64,000 nucleotides of DNA from Streptomyces roseoviridis (GTDB lineage Bacteria; Actinomycetota; Actinomycetes; Streptomycetales; Streptomycetaceae): assembly GCF_039535235.1 (NCBI RefSeq), contig NZ_BAAAWU010000001.1, forward strand, positions 2,914,001-2,978,000. The letters are read 5' to 3'. A program made the position numbers and the translations under genes. Positions 53,783-63,149 of this stretch are shown here, in pieces; position 1 is the first letter of the stretch; every line of letters starts with the position of its first letter. The notes beneath the pieces are model-generated. The model searched no databases and was not told where the DNA came from. It saw only the letters and a program-made list of their open reading frames with translations.

Positions 53783-54481
53783 ATGACCTTCGTACAGATC
53801 ATCGACTGCAAGACCAGCCGGGTCGACGAGCTCAGCCGTCTGATGGACCGGTGGGTCGAGCAGACCAAGGGCAAGCGCACCGCCACCCACAGCATCGTCG
53901 GCAAGGACCGCTCCGACGCCTCCCACGTCGTGGAGATCGTCGAATTCCCCTCGTACGACGTGGCCATGCGCAATTCGCAGCTGCCCGAGACCGACCGGAT
54001 CTTCCGGGAGATGGTCGCGCTCTGCGACGAACTGCCGACCTTCACCGACCTGGACGTCGTACGGGACGAGGCGCTGTACAAGGCCACCGCCCGGCGGCTC
54101 CTCGACATGATCGCGGGCGAGCCGGAGCTCGCGCTGCTCGACGAGGTGATCGCCGAGGGTTACCACGACCACGACCCGACCAACGAGCAGGACGTCATCG
54201 GCATGGACGCCGTCCGGCGCGAGGTGGAGATGTGGCGGGGCGGCTTCGACTTCTCCTTCACCGTCGAGGACCAGATCGCCGAGGGCGACCGGGTGTGCAC
54301 CCGCTGGACGTGGCGGGGCAGCCACAACGGTGACTTCATGGGGCTCCAGCCCACCGGCATGGACGTCGAGATGACCGGCACCGTCGTCCACCGCTTCCGG
54401 GAGGACGGCAAGATCGCCGAGGGCTGGTGGCAGTACGACCTGCTGGGGCTGATGGGGCAGCTGGGCGCGGTCGAGGCGTAG
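53783..54481 (+). CDS. SnoaL-like/ester cyclase domain protein with N-terminal ABM-like domain
   Basis: 232 residues from ATG with GGGAGG upstream. The first 95 residues (MTFVQIIDCKTSRVDELSRL...) look like a ferredoxin-like monooxygenase (ABM) fold. The rest is NTF2/SnoaL-like (YHDHDPTNEQDVIGMDAVRREV, FSFTVEDQIAEGDRVCTRWTWRGSHNGDFMG). Such proteins cyclise or modify polyketides, or are uncharacterised. No polyketide genes are near. The gene ends in a terminator shared with groEL1. Confidence 0.8.
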   Translation: MTFVQIIDCKTSRVDELSRLMDRWVEQTKGKRTATHSIVGKDRSDASHVVEIVEFPSYDVAMRNSQLPETDRIFREMVALCDELPTFTDLDVVRDEALYKATARRLLDMIAGEPELALLDEVIAEGYHDHDPTNEQDVIGMDAVRREVEMWRGGFDFSFTVEDQIAEGDRVCTRWTWRGSHNGDFMGLQPTGMDVEMTGTVVHRFREDGKIAEGWWQYDLLGLMGQLGAVEA

Positions 54482-54497
54482 TCACCCGGGGAAAGGC

Positions 54498-54536
54498 CGA
54501 GGCCCGGTGCTCCCGCGACGGGAGCACCGGGCCTCG
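54498..54536. terminator. Bidirectional terminator, perfect 17-bp stem
   Basis: A perfect 17-bp inverted repeat with a GCGAC loop, between the SnoaL-like gene and the convergent groEL1 gene. Confidence 0.87.
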
Positions 54537-54591
54537 TGACGCTCGGGCGTCAGATCCCCGAGGGGTGCCTCACGATCCCTGAGGGCGTGCC

Positions 54592-56229
<1,638 letters not shown>

Positions 56230-56249
56230 TCAGCCCTCTCGGAAATCGT

Positions 56250-56307
56250 TGAAAAAAACTGCGCCCCTGGACGCCCGCGGAGAAGCCAGGGGGTCAGGGG
56301 CGCAGTT
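56250..56307 (-). terminator. Intra-operon terminator between groES and groEL1
   Basis: On the minus strand a 13-bp stem (56295-56307 with 56257-56269) is followed at once by seven T residues. This is a textbook intrinsic terminator with a large GC-rich loop, placed between groES and groEL1. It would give a short groES-only message and a minor bicistronic one. Confidence 0.82.
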
Positions 56308-56339
56308 CAAAGCATCTGTGTCAGGTGCCTTGGGGTGAC

Positions 56340-56648
56340 TTACTTCTCGATGATCGCGAGCACGTCGCGAGCCGAGAGGACGAGGTACTCGTCGCCGTTG
56401 TACTTCACCTCGGTGCCGCCGTACTTGCTGTAGAGCACGACGTCGCCGACCTTCACGTCGAGCGGAAGGCGCTCGCCGTTCTCGAAGCGGCCCGGGCCCA
56501 CGGCGAGGACGGCGCCCTCCTGGGGCTTCTCCTTCGCGGTGTCCGGGATGACCAGGCCAGAGGCGGTGGTCTGCTCCGCGTCGAGCGGCTGGACCACGAT
56601 GCGGTCCTCGAGCGGCTTGATGGCAACCTTGGAGCTGGTGGTCGTCAC
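56340..56648 (-). CDS. groES: Co-chaperonin GroES
   Basis: 102 residues from GTG with GGGAGG seven bases upstream. It has the typical [12 protein letters not shown] start, the mobile loop [13 protein letters not shown] and the terminal [14 protein letters not shown]. It caps GroEL1. Transcription starts from a promoter interwoven with two CIRCE operators, so HrcA should repress it except under heat stress. Confidence 0.97.
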   Translation of the reverse strand: MTTTSSKVAIKPLEDRIVVQPLDAEQTTASGLVIPDTAKEKPQEGAVLAVGPGRFENGERLPLDVKVGDVVLYSKYGGTEVKYNGDEYLVLSARDVLAIIEK

Positions 56649-56747
56649 GATCCGACCTCCCCCTTCGGAGATCTCACGGGGTTAACTGTCTGAGGTGGCG
56701 ACCAGGTGGATCCGTCGTCGCGGGTGCCGGACCTGCCCGTCGCTGTG

Positions 56748-56774
56748 TTGGCACTCTCCGGTGGGGAGTGCCAG
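56748..56774. promoter_or_regulatory. CIRCE operator 1 (HrcA)
   Basis: TTGGCACTC-N9-GAGTGCCAG, two mismatches per arm pair from the CIRCE consensus (TTAGCACTC-N9-GAGTGCTAA). It overlaps the predicted groES transcription start. Confidence 0.9.
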
Positions 56775-56779
56775 AGCCG

Positions 56780-56809
56780 AGACTATGACCGCGATTAGCA
56801 CTCGGTCAA
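56780..56809 (-). promoter_or_regulatory. groES promoter
   Basis: On the minus strand TTGACC (56809-56804) and TAGTCT (56785-56780) are separated by 18 bases. The -35 box is inside the spacer of CIRCE operator 2, and the -10 lies between the two operators. Confidence 0.8.
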
Positions 56810-56821
56810 GCGGAGTGCCAA
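56795..56821. promoter_or_regulatory. CIRCE operator 2 (HrcA)
   Basis: TTAGCACTC-N9-GAGTGCCAA, one mismatch from consensus. Its nine-base spacer holds the groES -35 box. It ends two bases before the stop codon of the upstream lipoprotein gene. Confidence 0.94.
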
Positions 56822-56822
56822 T

Positions 56823-57053
56823 TCACGACCCCGTGGCGCGAACGGGCGGTGCCGTTTCCCTCCGATCCGGAGGAACGCTCGGCCGGATCTGGGGGTTCCG
56901 TACGAGCGGGGTGACCTTCTCCGCCGCCTTGCGGCCCAGCCGTTCGATCGGGTCGACCGGGGACGCGCAGCCCGGCAGGGTGGACAGCGCGCCGGCCAGC
57001 GCCAGGACGGCGGTCAGCCGGCGCGCCGGGCCCGCGGAGGGCCGTCGGGTCAT
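56823..57053 (-). CDS. Small lipoprotein coupled to the deacetylase
   Basis: 76 residues. A twin-Arg-like signal peptide with a lipobox (LSTLPGC, lipidated Cys about residue 29) is followed by a 47-residue mature part with no known domain. Its ATG overlaps the stop of the polysaccharide deacetylase gene by four bases, so the two are translationally coupled. The gene ends right at CIRCE operator 2. It may assist the deacetylase at the membrane, by inference. Confidence 0.7.
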   Translation of the reverse strand: MTRRPSAGPARRLTAVLALAGALSTLPGCASPVDPIERLGRKAAEKVTPLVRNPQIRPSVPPDRRETAPPVRATGS

Positions 57054-58015
57054 ACGTAGTCCTCGAGCTTCGCCACCGCGTAGCCCTTGGCCGTGACCGT
57101 CCGCATCACCCGTCGGATCATGTCCGGCATGCTGCCCTTCCAGTCCCCCTTGCCCCGGAAGTGGGTGAGAATGATGTCGCCCGGGTGCAGGTCCCGGTCC
57201 CACTCGCGCCACTCCATGTGGTCGGGGAACGCCTCGGACGCCCACAGCGGGACGGCCTTGACGCCGCACGCCTTGGCCGCGCGCAGGGTGTCCTCGTTGT
57301 AGTTGCCGTACGGCGGCCGGAAGAGCGGGGGCCGCTTGCCGAACCGTTTCTCGATGACGTCCTGCATGCCGCAGATCTGCCGTTTCTGGGCGGCGTAGCC
57401 GAGGCCGGGCAGATAGGGGTGGGTCAGCGTGTGGTTGTGCAGGGACACCCCGGCGTCCTGCATCTTCGCGAAGTAGCCGTAGTCCTCCTTGACCAGGTAG
57501 TCGCTGAGGAAGGCGCTGTACGGGATCCTCAGCTCGCTCATCATCCGCAGCAGCTCGGGGTCCTTCTCCGCGCCGTCGTCGATGGTGAGGAAGACGACCT
57601 TCTCCTTGGTCGGCACGGTGGTGAAGACCGGCGGCAGGTCCTTCCCGTCGGTCTCGAAGCCCTTGCGGGTGGTGATCCTGGGCTTCACCGCGGGCGGCTC
57701 GGGCGCTTCGAGCGGCGGCTGGGCCAGGCCCCACTTCCTGGCGGCGGCGACCCGGGCGGCGCGCGCCTTGCGGACCCGTTCCACGTACGCGTTGAGCGCA
57801 CCGGCCGCGCCCTGGGCTTCCGCGCGGGGCTGCTGGCCGGCGGCCGGCCGGGCCGGGCCCGCCCCGGATCCGGTCCGCTCGTCGGCCGCGGGCCCGGCGC
57901 AGGCCGAGGCGAGCGCGGCGACGATCAGGGCGGCCCCGACCGCCCGCACGCCCCGCGTCGACCGCGAAGAGCGGCGAAAAGAGCGGAGCTGTTCCTTTTG
58001 TCGTACTAGCTGCAT
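57050..58015 (-). CDS. Polysaccharide deacetylase lipoprotein (paralogue 1)
   Basis: 321 residues. A signal peptide with a lipobox (ALASAC, Cys about residue 39) is followed by a Pro/Ala-rich spacer and a NodB domain. Motif 1 is FLTIDDGAEKDPE (TIDDG in place of TFDDG), motif 2 HNHTLTHP and motif 3 RPPYGNYN; a His in HPGDIILTHF completes the site. It should remove acetyl groups from peptidoglycan or a wall polymer outside the membrane. A close paralogue lies at 61967. It is divergent from the methyltransferase gene. Confidence 0.88.
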   Translation of the reverse strand: MQLVRQKEQLRSFRRSSRSTRGVRAVGAALIVAALASACAGPAADERTGSGAGPARPAAGQQPRAEAQGAAGALNAYVERVRKARAARVAAARKWGLAQPPLEAPEPPAVKPRITTRKGFETDGKDLPPVFTTVPTKEKVVFLTIDDGAEKDPELLRMMSELRIPYSAFLSDYLVKEDYGYFAKMQDAGVSLHNHTLTHPYLPGLGYAAQKRQICGMQDVIEKRFGKRPPLFRPPYGNYNEDTLRAAKACGVKAVPLWASEAFPDHMEWREWDRDLHPGDIILTHFRGKGDWKGSMPDMIRRVMRTVTAKGYAVAKLEDYV

Positions 58016-58115
58016 GGCGCCGCATCCTGTCAGCGCCACGCCCCTCCGGGGCGCCGACACCACCGACGGCCGCCCGCCGTCCCCCGGGCGGCCCACACCC
58101 GCCCCGACCAGCACA

Positions 58116-59312
58116 ATGGGAGGGGTGACCGACCTCGCCTCCTTCGCCGCCCTGCTCGCCCCCGAGGGGCAGGCCCTCCTCGACGCCCTGCGCGACTACG
58201 ACCCCGCCCGGGAACTGGCGGTGGCCTCCCGGCTGCGCCGCGACCACCCCGCCGAGCTGGTCTCGGCGGCACTCGGGCAGGCCCGGCTGCGGCAGCGGGC
58301 GGTGGCGAAGTTCGGCGCCGAGGACGCGTACCGGATGTACTTCACGCCGAACGGCGTCGAGCAGTCCACGCGGGCGACCGTGGGCGCGTACCGCGCCGAG
58401 CGGCTGAAGCGGCTGGGCGTGCGCAGCGTCGCGGACCTGTGCAGCGGCATCGGCGGTGACGCCCTCGCGCTCGCCCGCGCCGGGATCTCCGTCCTCGCCG
58501 TGGACCGCGACCCGCTGACCGCCGCGGCCGCCCGCGCCAACGCCGAGGCGCTCGGACTCGCGGACCTGATCGAGGTCCGCTGCGCCGACGTCACGGACAT
58601 CGACACGAGCCCGTACGACGCCGTCTTCATCGACCCGGCCCGGCGCGGCGGGCGGGGCCGGATCTTCGATCCCGAGGGCTACTCGCCGCCGCTGTCCTGG
58701 GCGGTCGAGGCGGCCCGCAAGGCGCCGCACGCGGCCCTGAAGATCGCCCCCGGCATCCCGCACGAGGCGGTCCCCGGGGAGGCGGAGGCCGAGTGGATCT
58801 CGGACGGCGGCGACGTCAAGGAAGCGGTCCTCTGGTTCGGCACCGAGCCCGGCGCCCGCCGCGCCACCCTGCTGCCCGGCGGCGCCACACTCACCGGCCG
58901 CGGCCTGCCCGACCCGGCGGTCCGGCCCGTCGGCCGCTACCTCTACGAACCGGACGGCGCCGTCATCCGCGCCCACCTGGTCGCCGAGGTGGCCGAACAG
59001 CTCGGCGGCGGCCTGATCGACGAGACCATCGCCTACGTCACGGCCGACGCGCTGACCCCGACCCCGTACGCCACGGCCTACGAGATCACCGACGAACTCC
59101 CCTTCAACCTGAAGAAGTTGAAGGCCCTGCTGCGGGAACGCGAGGTCGGCGTCCTGACCGTGAAGAAGCGCGGCTCGGCCGTCGAGCCCGAGGAGATCCG
59201 CCGCAAGGTGAAGCCCAAGGGCCCCCACGCGGCGACGGTCCTCCTCACACGTGTCGCGGGGGCCCCGACGATGCTGATCGGGAGCCCGGCGGGCGGGGCG
59301 CCGGGCCGGTGA
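58116..59312 (+). CDS. THUMP-like domain SAM-dependent methyltransferase
   Basis: 398 residues from an ATG without a ribosome site; a GTG three codons later sits too close to GGAGG. The methyltransferase domain is clear: VADLCSGIGGDALALARAGI (SAM motif I), AVDRDPLTAAAARANAEALG, and a catalytic FIDPARRGGRGRIF like the NPPY/DPPR motif of RNA methylases. The C-terminus (PFNLKKLKALLREREVGVLTVKKRGSAVEPEE) is the THUMP-like domain. It is probably an RNA or tRNA methylase; the target is unknown. Its end overlaps the convergent membrane-protein gene by 68 bases. Confidence 0.87.
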   Translation: MGGVTDLASFAALLAPEGQALLDALRDYDPARELAVASRLRRDHPAELVSAALGQARLRQRAVAKFGAEDAYRMYFTPNGVEQSTRATVGAYRAERLKRLGVRSVADLCSGIGGDALALARAGISVLAVDRDPLTAAAARANAEALGLADLIEVRCADVTDIDTSPYDAVFIDPARRGGRGRIFDPEGYSPPLSWAVEAARKAPHAALKIAPGIPHEAVPGEAEAEWISDGGDVKEAVLWFGTEPGARRATLLPGGATLTGRGLPDPAVRPVGRYLYEPDGAVIRAHLVAEVAEQLGGGLIDETIAYVTADALTPTPYATAYEITDELPFNLKKLKALLREREVGVLTVKKRGSAVEPEEIRRKVKPKGPHAATVLLTRVAGAPTMLIGSPAGGAPGR

Positions 59313-59937
59313 CACGGAGCACCAGGCGGTAGTGGGAGACGGCCTTCATGAGGCCGATCAGCCCGTTGATCCAGAAGACCAGCGCGACGCCCATGCCGTA
59401 CGCGACGAGGCCGTAGCCGCCGTCCAGGCCGTAGACGGTGCCCTCCCGGGTCGTGCCGGCCGGGACGGCGAAGCCCAGCCACAGGCCGGTGCCGCACATC
59501 ACTGTCGAGAGCACCATCCAGCAGGCGCTCAGGACCGGCGCCCGCAGCCGGGCGTCCGTCGACCCGTGCCGGTCCAGGAGCGCCCACTGGGCGAACCGCT
59601 CGCGCGCGATCCGGTCCTGCCGCACGGACCGTGCGGTCAGCCACACCGCGGGGACGAGCACGCCGATGCCGAGCGCGGCCGCGACCAGTCCGACGAGCAT
59701 CGTGAGCGGGTCGAGGATCGCGCCGCCGAGCGAGGTCAGCAGCACGCCGACCATGCCCCAGCCCACCTGGAGCATCAGGAACCACGTCAGGAACAGCGCG
59801 AGCCGCCCTCCGCCGAGCAGCCGCCGTCCCAGCGCGTCCAGCGCCAGCGCCCGGTCGGCGAGCCGCGCCGCCCGGTCGGGCCAGTCGCGGATCTCGGCGG
59901 GCGGGGGCGGCGGAGGCATCGGCAGACGCGGGGACAT
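59245..59937 (-). CDS. Four-helix integral membrane protein
   Basis: 230 residues. A Pro-rich N-terminus is followed by two hydrophobic helices (LALFLTWFLMLQVGWGMVGVLL, MLVGLVAAALGIGVLVPAVWL), a charged loop and two more helices (VLSACWMVLSTVMCGTGLWLGF and LVAYGMGVALVFWINGLIGLM). I do not recognise a family. The last 23 codons overlap the methyltransferase gene on the opposite strand. Confidence 0.7.
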   Translation of the reverse strand: MSPRLPMPPPPPPAEIRDWPDRAARLADRALALDALGRRLLGGGRLALFLTWFLMLQVGWGMVGVLLTSLGGAILDPLTMLVGLVAAALGIGVLVPAVWLTARSVRQDRIARERFAQWALLDRHGSTDARLRAPVLSACWMVLSTVMCGTGLWLGFAVPAGTTREGTVYGLDGGYGLVAYGMGVALVFWINGLIGLMKAVSHYRLVLRVTGPAPRPPGSRSASSGPPRHV

Positions 59938-60036
59938 GGAGAGAGAGCCTACGGCCCCTCCGACGGCCCGTCAGGACCGGGCCGGGGCCTCGTCCGTGCC
60001 CTCCGCCCGTCCCCGCGAGCGGAGTTCACCAGGGGC

Positions 60037-60176
60037 GAGTTCACCCGTACCCGAGTGCAACGGCGCTCGAGTTCACCCGTGCCGAGTTCACCCGTGCCCG
60101 AGTGCAACGGCGCCCGCTCCCCCGCCGCCCGCTTCACCGACGCCCGAGAGCAAGGGCCCGAGAGCAAGGGCCCGAG
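60037..60176. repeat. Compound tandem repeats
   Basis: A 30-bp unit (GAGTTCACCCGT...CGAGTGCAACGGCGC) occurs at 60037 and 60084 with one mismatch, and its first half again at 60069. A separate 14-bp unit GCCCGAGAGCAAGG is repeated at 60142 and 60156 and begins a third time at 60170. All lie in the 268-base gap between the membrane-protein gene and the sigma-factor gene's 3' end. Confidence 0.85.
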
Positions 60177-60205
60177 GTGAAGGGCGCGCGTCCCAGGACG
60201 CGAGC

Positions 60206-61456
60206 TCAAGGGCGCGCCAGCTCACCGGCCCGCTCCCGCAGCAGCGCCCGCTCCGGCTCGTTGCGGGTCAGCTCCGCGGCCCGCTCGAACTCCGCCCGCG
60301 CCTCGTCGGTCCGCCCCAGCCGGGCCAGCAGGTCGCCGCGGACGCTCGGCAGCAGGTGGTAGCGGGCCAGGGCCGGTTCGGCGGCGAGGGCGTCGACCAG
60401 CGGGAGGGCGGCCGCCGGGCCCTCGGCCATCGACACGGCCACCGCCCGGTTCAGCTCCACCACCGGTGAGGGGGCCAACTCCATGAGCCGCCCGTACAGC
60501 CCGGCGATCACCGCCCAGTCCGTCTCCCGGTACGAGGCGGCCCGCGCGTGGCAGGCGGCGATGGCGGCCTGGAGGGCGTACGGGCCGTAGCCGCGCCCGT
60601 CACCGGCGCGGGCCAGCGCGTCGAAGCCGCGCCGGATCAGCAGCCGGTTCCAGCGCCGCCGGTCCTGGTCGGCGAGCAGCACCGGCCGCCCGTCCGGGCC
60701 GGTGCGGGCGGCCGTCCGTGACGCCTGGAGTTCGAGGAGGGCCGCGAGGCCGTGGACCTCGCTCTCGCCCGGCATCAGCGCGGCGAGCCCCCGGGCCAGC
60801 CTGAGCGCGTCCTCGCACAGCGCCGGCCGCAGCAGGTCGTCGCCGGCGGTGGCCGCGTACCCCTCGTTGAAGATCAGGTAGACGACCTCGAGGACCGAGC
60901 CGAGCCGGGCGGCCCGGTCCTCCCCGTAGGGCACTTCGAAGGCGACTCCCCTGGCGGCGAGCGCCCGCTTGGCCCGGGTGATCCGGGCCGCGACCGTCGG
61001 CTCCGGCACGAGGAAGGCCCGGGCGATCTCGTCCGTCCGCAGCCCGCCGACGAGGCGCAGCGTGAGCGCGGCGCGCGCCTCGGCGGAGAGCACCGGGTGG
61101 CAGGTGGTGAAGACCAGCCGCAGCACGTCGTCGTCGATGTCACCGGGGCCGGAGGGCTCGGGGTCGTACGACTCCTCGGTGAGGGTCCGGCCGACCTCGG
61201 CGAGCTTGCGGGCGTACGTCTCGCGCCGCCGTACGAGATCGACGGCGCGGTGCTTGGCGGTGGCCGTCAGCCAGGCGCCCGGACGGTCCGGGACGCCGTC
61301 CCGCGGCCACTGCTCGAGGGCGGCGACGAGCGCGTCCTGGGCGATCTCCTCGGCGATGCCGACATCCCGGACGACCCTCGCCGCCGTGGCGACGATCCGC
61401 GCCGACTCCATCCGGAAGACCGTCTCCAGCGTGCTCTGCACCGTCACGCCCCACAT
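60206..61456 (-). CDS. ECF42-type RNA polymerase sigma factor with TPR-like C-terminus
   Basis: 416 residues from ATG (MWGVTVQS); a GTG three codons later is an alternative. Sigma region 2 (EEIAQDALVAALEQWPRDGVPDR) and region 4 (LRLVGGLRTDEIARAFLVPEPTVAARITRAKRAL) are followed by a C-terminal extension of about 230 helical residues (DEARAEFERAAELTRNEPER, TPR-like). This is the ECF42 architecture, in which a DGPF-family protein replaces an anti-sigma factor. The DGPF gene is directly upstream, 16 bases away, on the same strand. Confidence 0.9.
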   Translation of the reverse strand: MWGVTVQSTLETVFRMESARIVATAARVVRDVGIAEEIAQDALVAALEQWPRDGVPDRPGAWLTATAKHRAVDLVRRRETYARKLAEVGRTLTEESYDPEPSGPGDIDDDVLRLVFTTCHPVLSAEARAALTLRLVGGLRTDEIARAFLVPEPTVAARITRAKRALAARGVAFEVPYGEDRAARLGSVLEVVYLIFNEGYAATAGDDLLRPALCEDALRLARGLAALMPGESEVHGLAALLELQASRTAARTGPDGRPVLLADQDRRRWNRLLIRRGFDALARAGDGRGYGPYALQAAIAACHARAASYRETDWAVIAGLYGRLMELAPSPVVELNRAVAVSMAEGPAAALPLVDALAAEPALARYHLLPSVRGDLLARLGRTDEARAEFERAAELTRNEPERALLRERAGELARP

Positions 61457-61472
61457 GAGAGCACACCCGCGG

Positions 61473-61838
61473 TCAGCCCTCCGGCATCTCCTCGACCTCG
61501 CGGACCTCCAGACCGACCTTCCAGTGCGGCGGGTGGACGGCCAGGAAGCGCTTCCCCCACTCGACGGCCTCGGCCATGTCCTTGCACTGGAGCATCGCGT
61601 AACCGCCGACGACCTCCTTGGTCTCGGTGAAGGGACCGTCCGTGTACGAGAGCTTGCCGTCCGACCAGGTGATGCGGGTGGCCTCGGCGGTCGGCTTGAG
61701 ACCGGCGGTGTCCAGCATGGCGCCCGCCTTGGTGATCTCCTCGAACAGCGCGCCCATGCGCTCCTCGAAGCCGGGGTCGGCCGAGGCCATGTCGATGGTG
61801 TTCTCCTCGATGCGGACGAGGGAGAGGTAGCGGGGCAT
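61473..61838 (-). CDS. DGPF/YCII-related protein, ECF42 partner
   Basis: 121 residues from ATG with GAGGAG upstream. It has the hallmark DGPF motif (YTDGPFTETKEVVGGYAML, about 66-84) of the YCII-like ferredoxin fold. It lies first in a two-gene operon with the ECF42 sigma factor. DGPF proteins are the regular partner of this sigma group; how they act is not settled. Confidence 0.9.
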   Translation of the reverse strand: MPRYLSLVRIEENTIDMASADPGFEERMGALFEEITKAGAMLDTAGLKPTAEATRITWSDGKLSYTDGPFTETKEVVGGYAMLQCKDMAEAVEWGKRFLAVHPPHWKVGLEVREVEEMPEG

Positions 61839-61966
61839 GGTGGCTCCTCGGGGTGCGGTGGCGGGGCCGTTCCCCGCCTTCCACTCATACGTCGAACGGG
61901 TCCGGCCCGCATCGACACCCCGCGGAAGGAATGTCCGCCGGGTTCTCCTCTCCGGCGGAGAGCGCC

Positions 61967-62839
61967 CTAGAGGTAGTCCTCCAGGCGCGCCACCGTGAAA
62001 CCCTGCTCCTGGATGTGCCGCAGCAGGTTGGCCGTCATCTCGGTCATCGTCGTGCCCTTGAGCTCCGAGGGGCCGCGGAAGTGGGCCAGGATGATGTCGC
62101 CGGGGTGGAGCTTCCGGTCGCCGCGCTGGTACTGCATGTTCTTGATCTGCATGGACTCGCGCCACAGGACGATCGCGTCGACCCCGCACTGCGCGGCCGC
62201 GGTCCGGGTGGCCTCGTTCCAGTTGCCGTAGGGCGGGCGGAAGAGGCGCGGACGCTTGCCGTACCGCTCGGCCAGGCGGTCCTGCTGGCCGCAGATCTCC
62301 CTGCGCTGGGCCTCCGGGGAGAGGGTGCGCAGGTCGGGGTGGGTCAGGGTGTGGTTGGCGAGGCCGTGGCCCTGGGCGACGAGCGGGGCGAAGTACGGGT
62401 AGTCGCCGCGGATGGCGGAGTCGGTGAGGAACATCGTCACCGGCACCCGGAGGTCCCGCAGCATCGCGACGAACTCGGGGTCCTTCTCCGCCCCGTCGTC
62501 GATGGTGAGGAAGACGACCTTGTCGGTGGTGGGGATGTCGCTGACGACCGGGACCGGCTCGCCGGGCTTGCGGGCGAACGGTTTCACCGCGGGCGGGGCC
62601 GGCGCGGGAGCGAAGGGCTTCAGGCCCCAGCGGCCGAAGGCCGCGGCGCGGGCGTCGGGGGCTGCGGGGGCCTTGTCGCCGGCCCCGCCGCCCCCGGCCG
62701 AGGGGTTCCCGGGGGCCGCCTCGGTGGGCGCGGTCTTCGGTGCGGCCGGGGCGGGGGTGTCGGCGTCGGCGGCCGCACAGCCGGTCGCGAACAGGGCCAC
62801 GGCGGTCAGCACCGCCCACAGCGCGAGGGTCTTCTTCAC
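61967..62839 (-). CDS. Polysaccharide deacetylase lipoprotein (paralogue 2)
   Basis: 290 residues from GTG. A lipobox (LFATGC, Cys about residue 21), a Pro/Ala/Gly-rich spacer (to about 75) and a NodB domain with FLTIDDGAEKDPE, NHTLTHP and RPPYGNWN follow. It shares TIDDG, the spacer style and the C-terminal VARLEDYL with the paralogue at 57050, so the two arose by duplication. It probably deacetylates a wall polymer. Confidence 0.88.
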   Translation of the reverse strand: MKKTLALWAVLTAVALFATGCAAADADTPAPAAPKTAPTEAAPGNPSAGGGGAGDKAPAAPDARAAAFGRWGLKPFAPAPAPPAVKPFARKPGEPVPVVSDIPTTDKVVFLTIDDGAEKDPEFVAMLRDLRVPVTMFLTDSAIRGDYPYFAPLVAQGHGLANHTLTHPDLRTLSPEAQRREICGQQDRLAERYGKRPRLFRPPYGNWNEATRTAAAQCGVDAIVLWRESMQIKNMQYQRGDRKLHPGDIILAHFRGPSELKGTTMTEMTANLLRHIQEQGFTVARLEDYL

Positions 62840-62885
62840 GCGCTGTGGGATGCCCGATCCGAACGAAAGGTTGCTCCCGGTACGA

Positions 62886-63149
62886 CTATCCGACTGATTC
62901 GAAGCGCCAGCGGTGGACCGGACGGGTGATCAGCTCCGCGTCGGGCTCCGGCAGCTCGGGCAGCTCCGCGGCCATCCCGTCGGCGTCCGCCGTGTCCCAC
63001 CACGTCATCACCAGGACCCGGTCCTGCGGCGCGCGGAAGGTCTCGCGGCGCACCGGCTCGCGCGCGAGGACCTGCGATCGCGCCCACGTCAGGAGCTCGG
63101 CGCCGCGGCCCGGGACGGCGCGCGCCTCCCACATCAGGGTGATCCTCAC
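62886..63149 (-). CDS. ABM-like small monooxygenase-fold protein
   Basis: 87 residues from GTG. The sequence ([22 protein letters not shown]...[11 protein letters not shown]) fits the dimeric alpha+beta barrel of antibiotic-biosynthesis-monooxygenase-like proteins. The start overlaps the tsaD stop by four bases (GTGA), so it is translated from the tsaD message. It could be a small enzyme or a non-catalytic dimer; the function is unknown. Confidence 0.7.
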   Translation of the reverse strand: MRITLMWEARAVPGRGAELLTWARSQVLAREPVRRETFRAPQDRVLVMTWWDTADADGMAAELPELPEPDAELITRPVHRWRFESVG

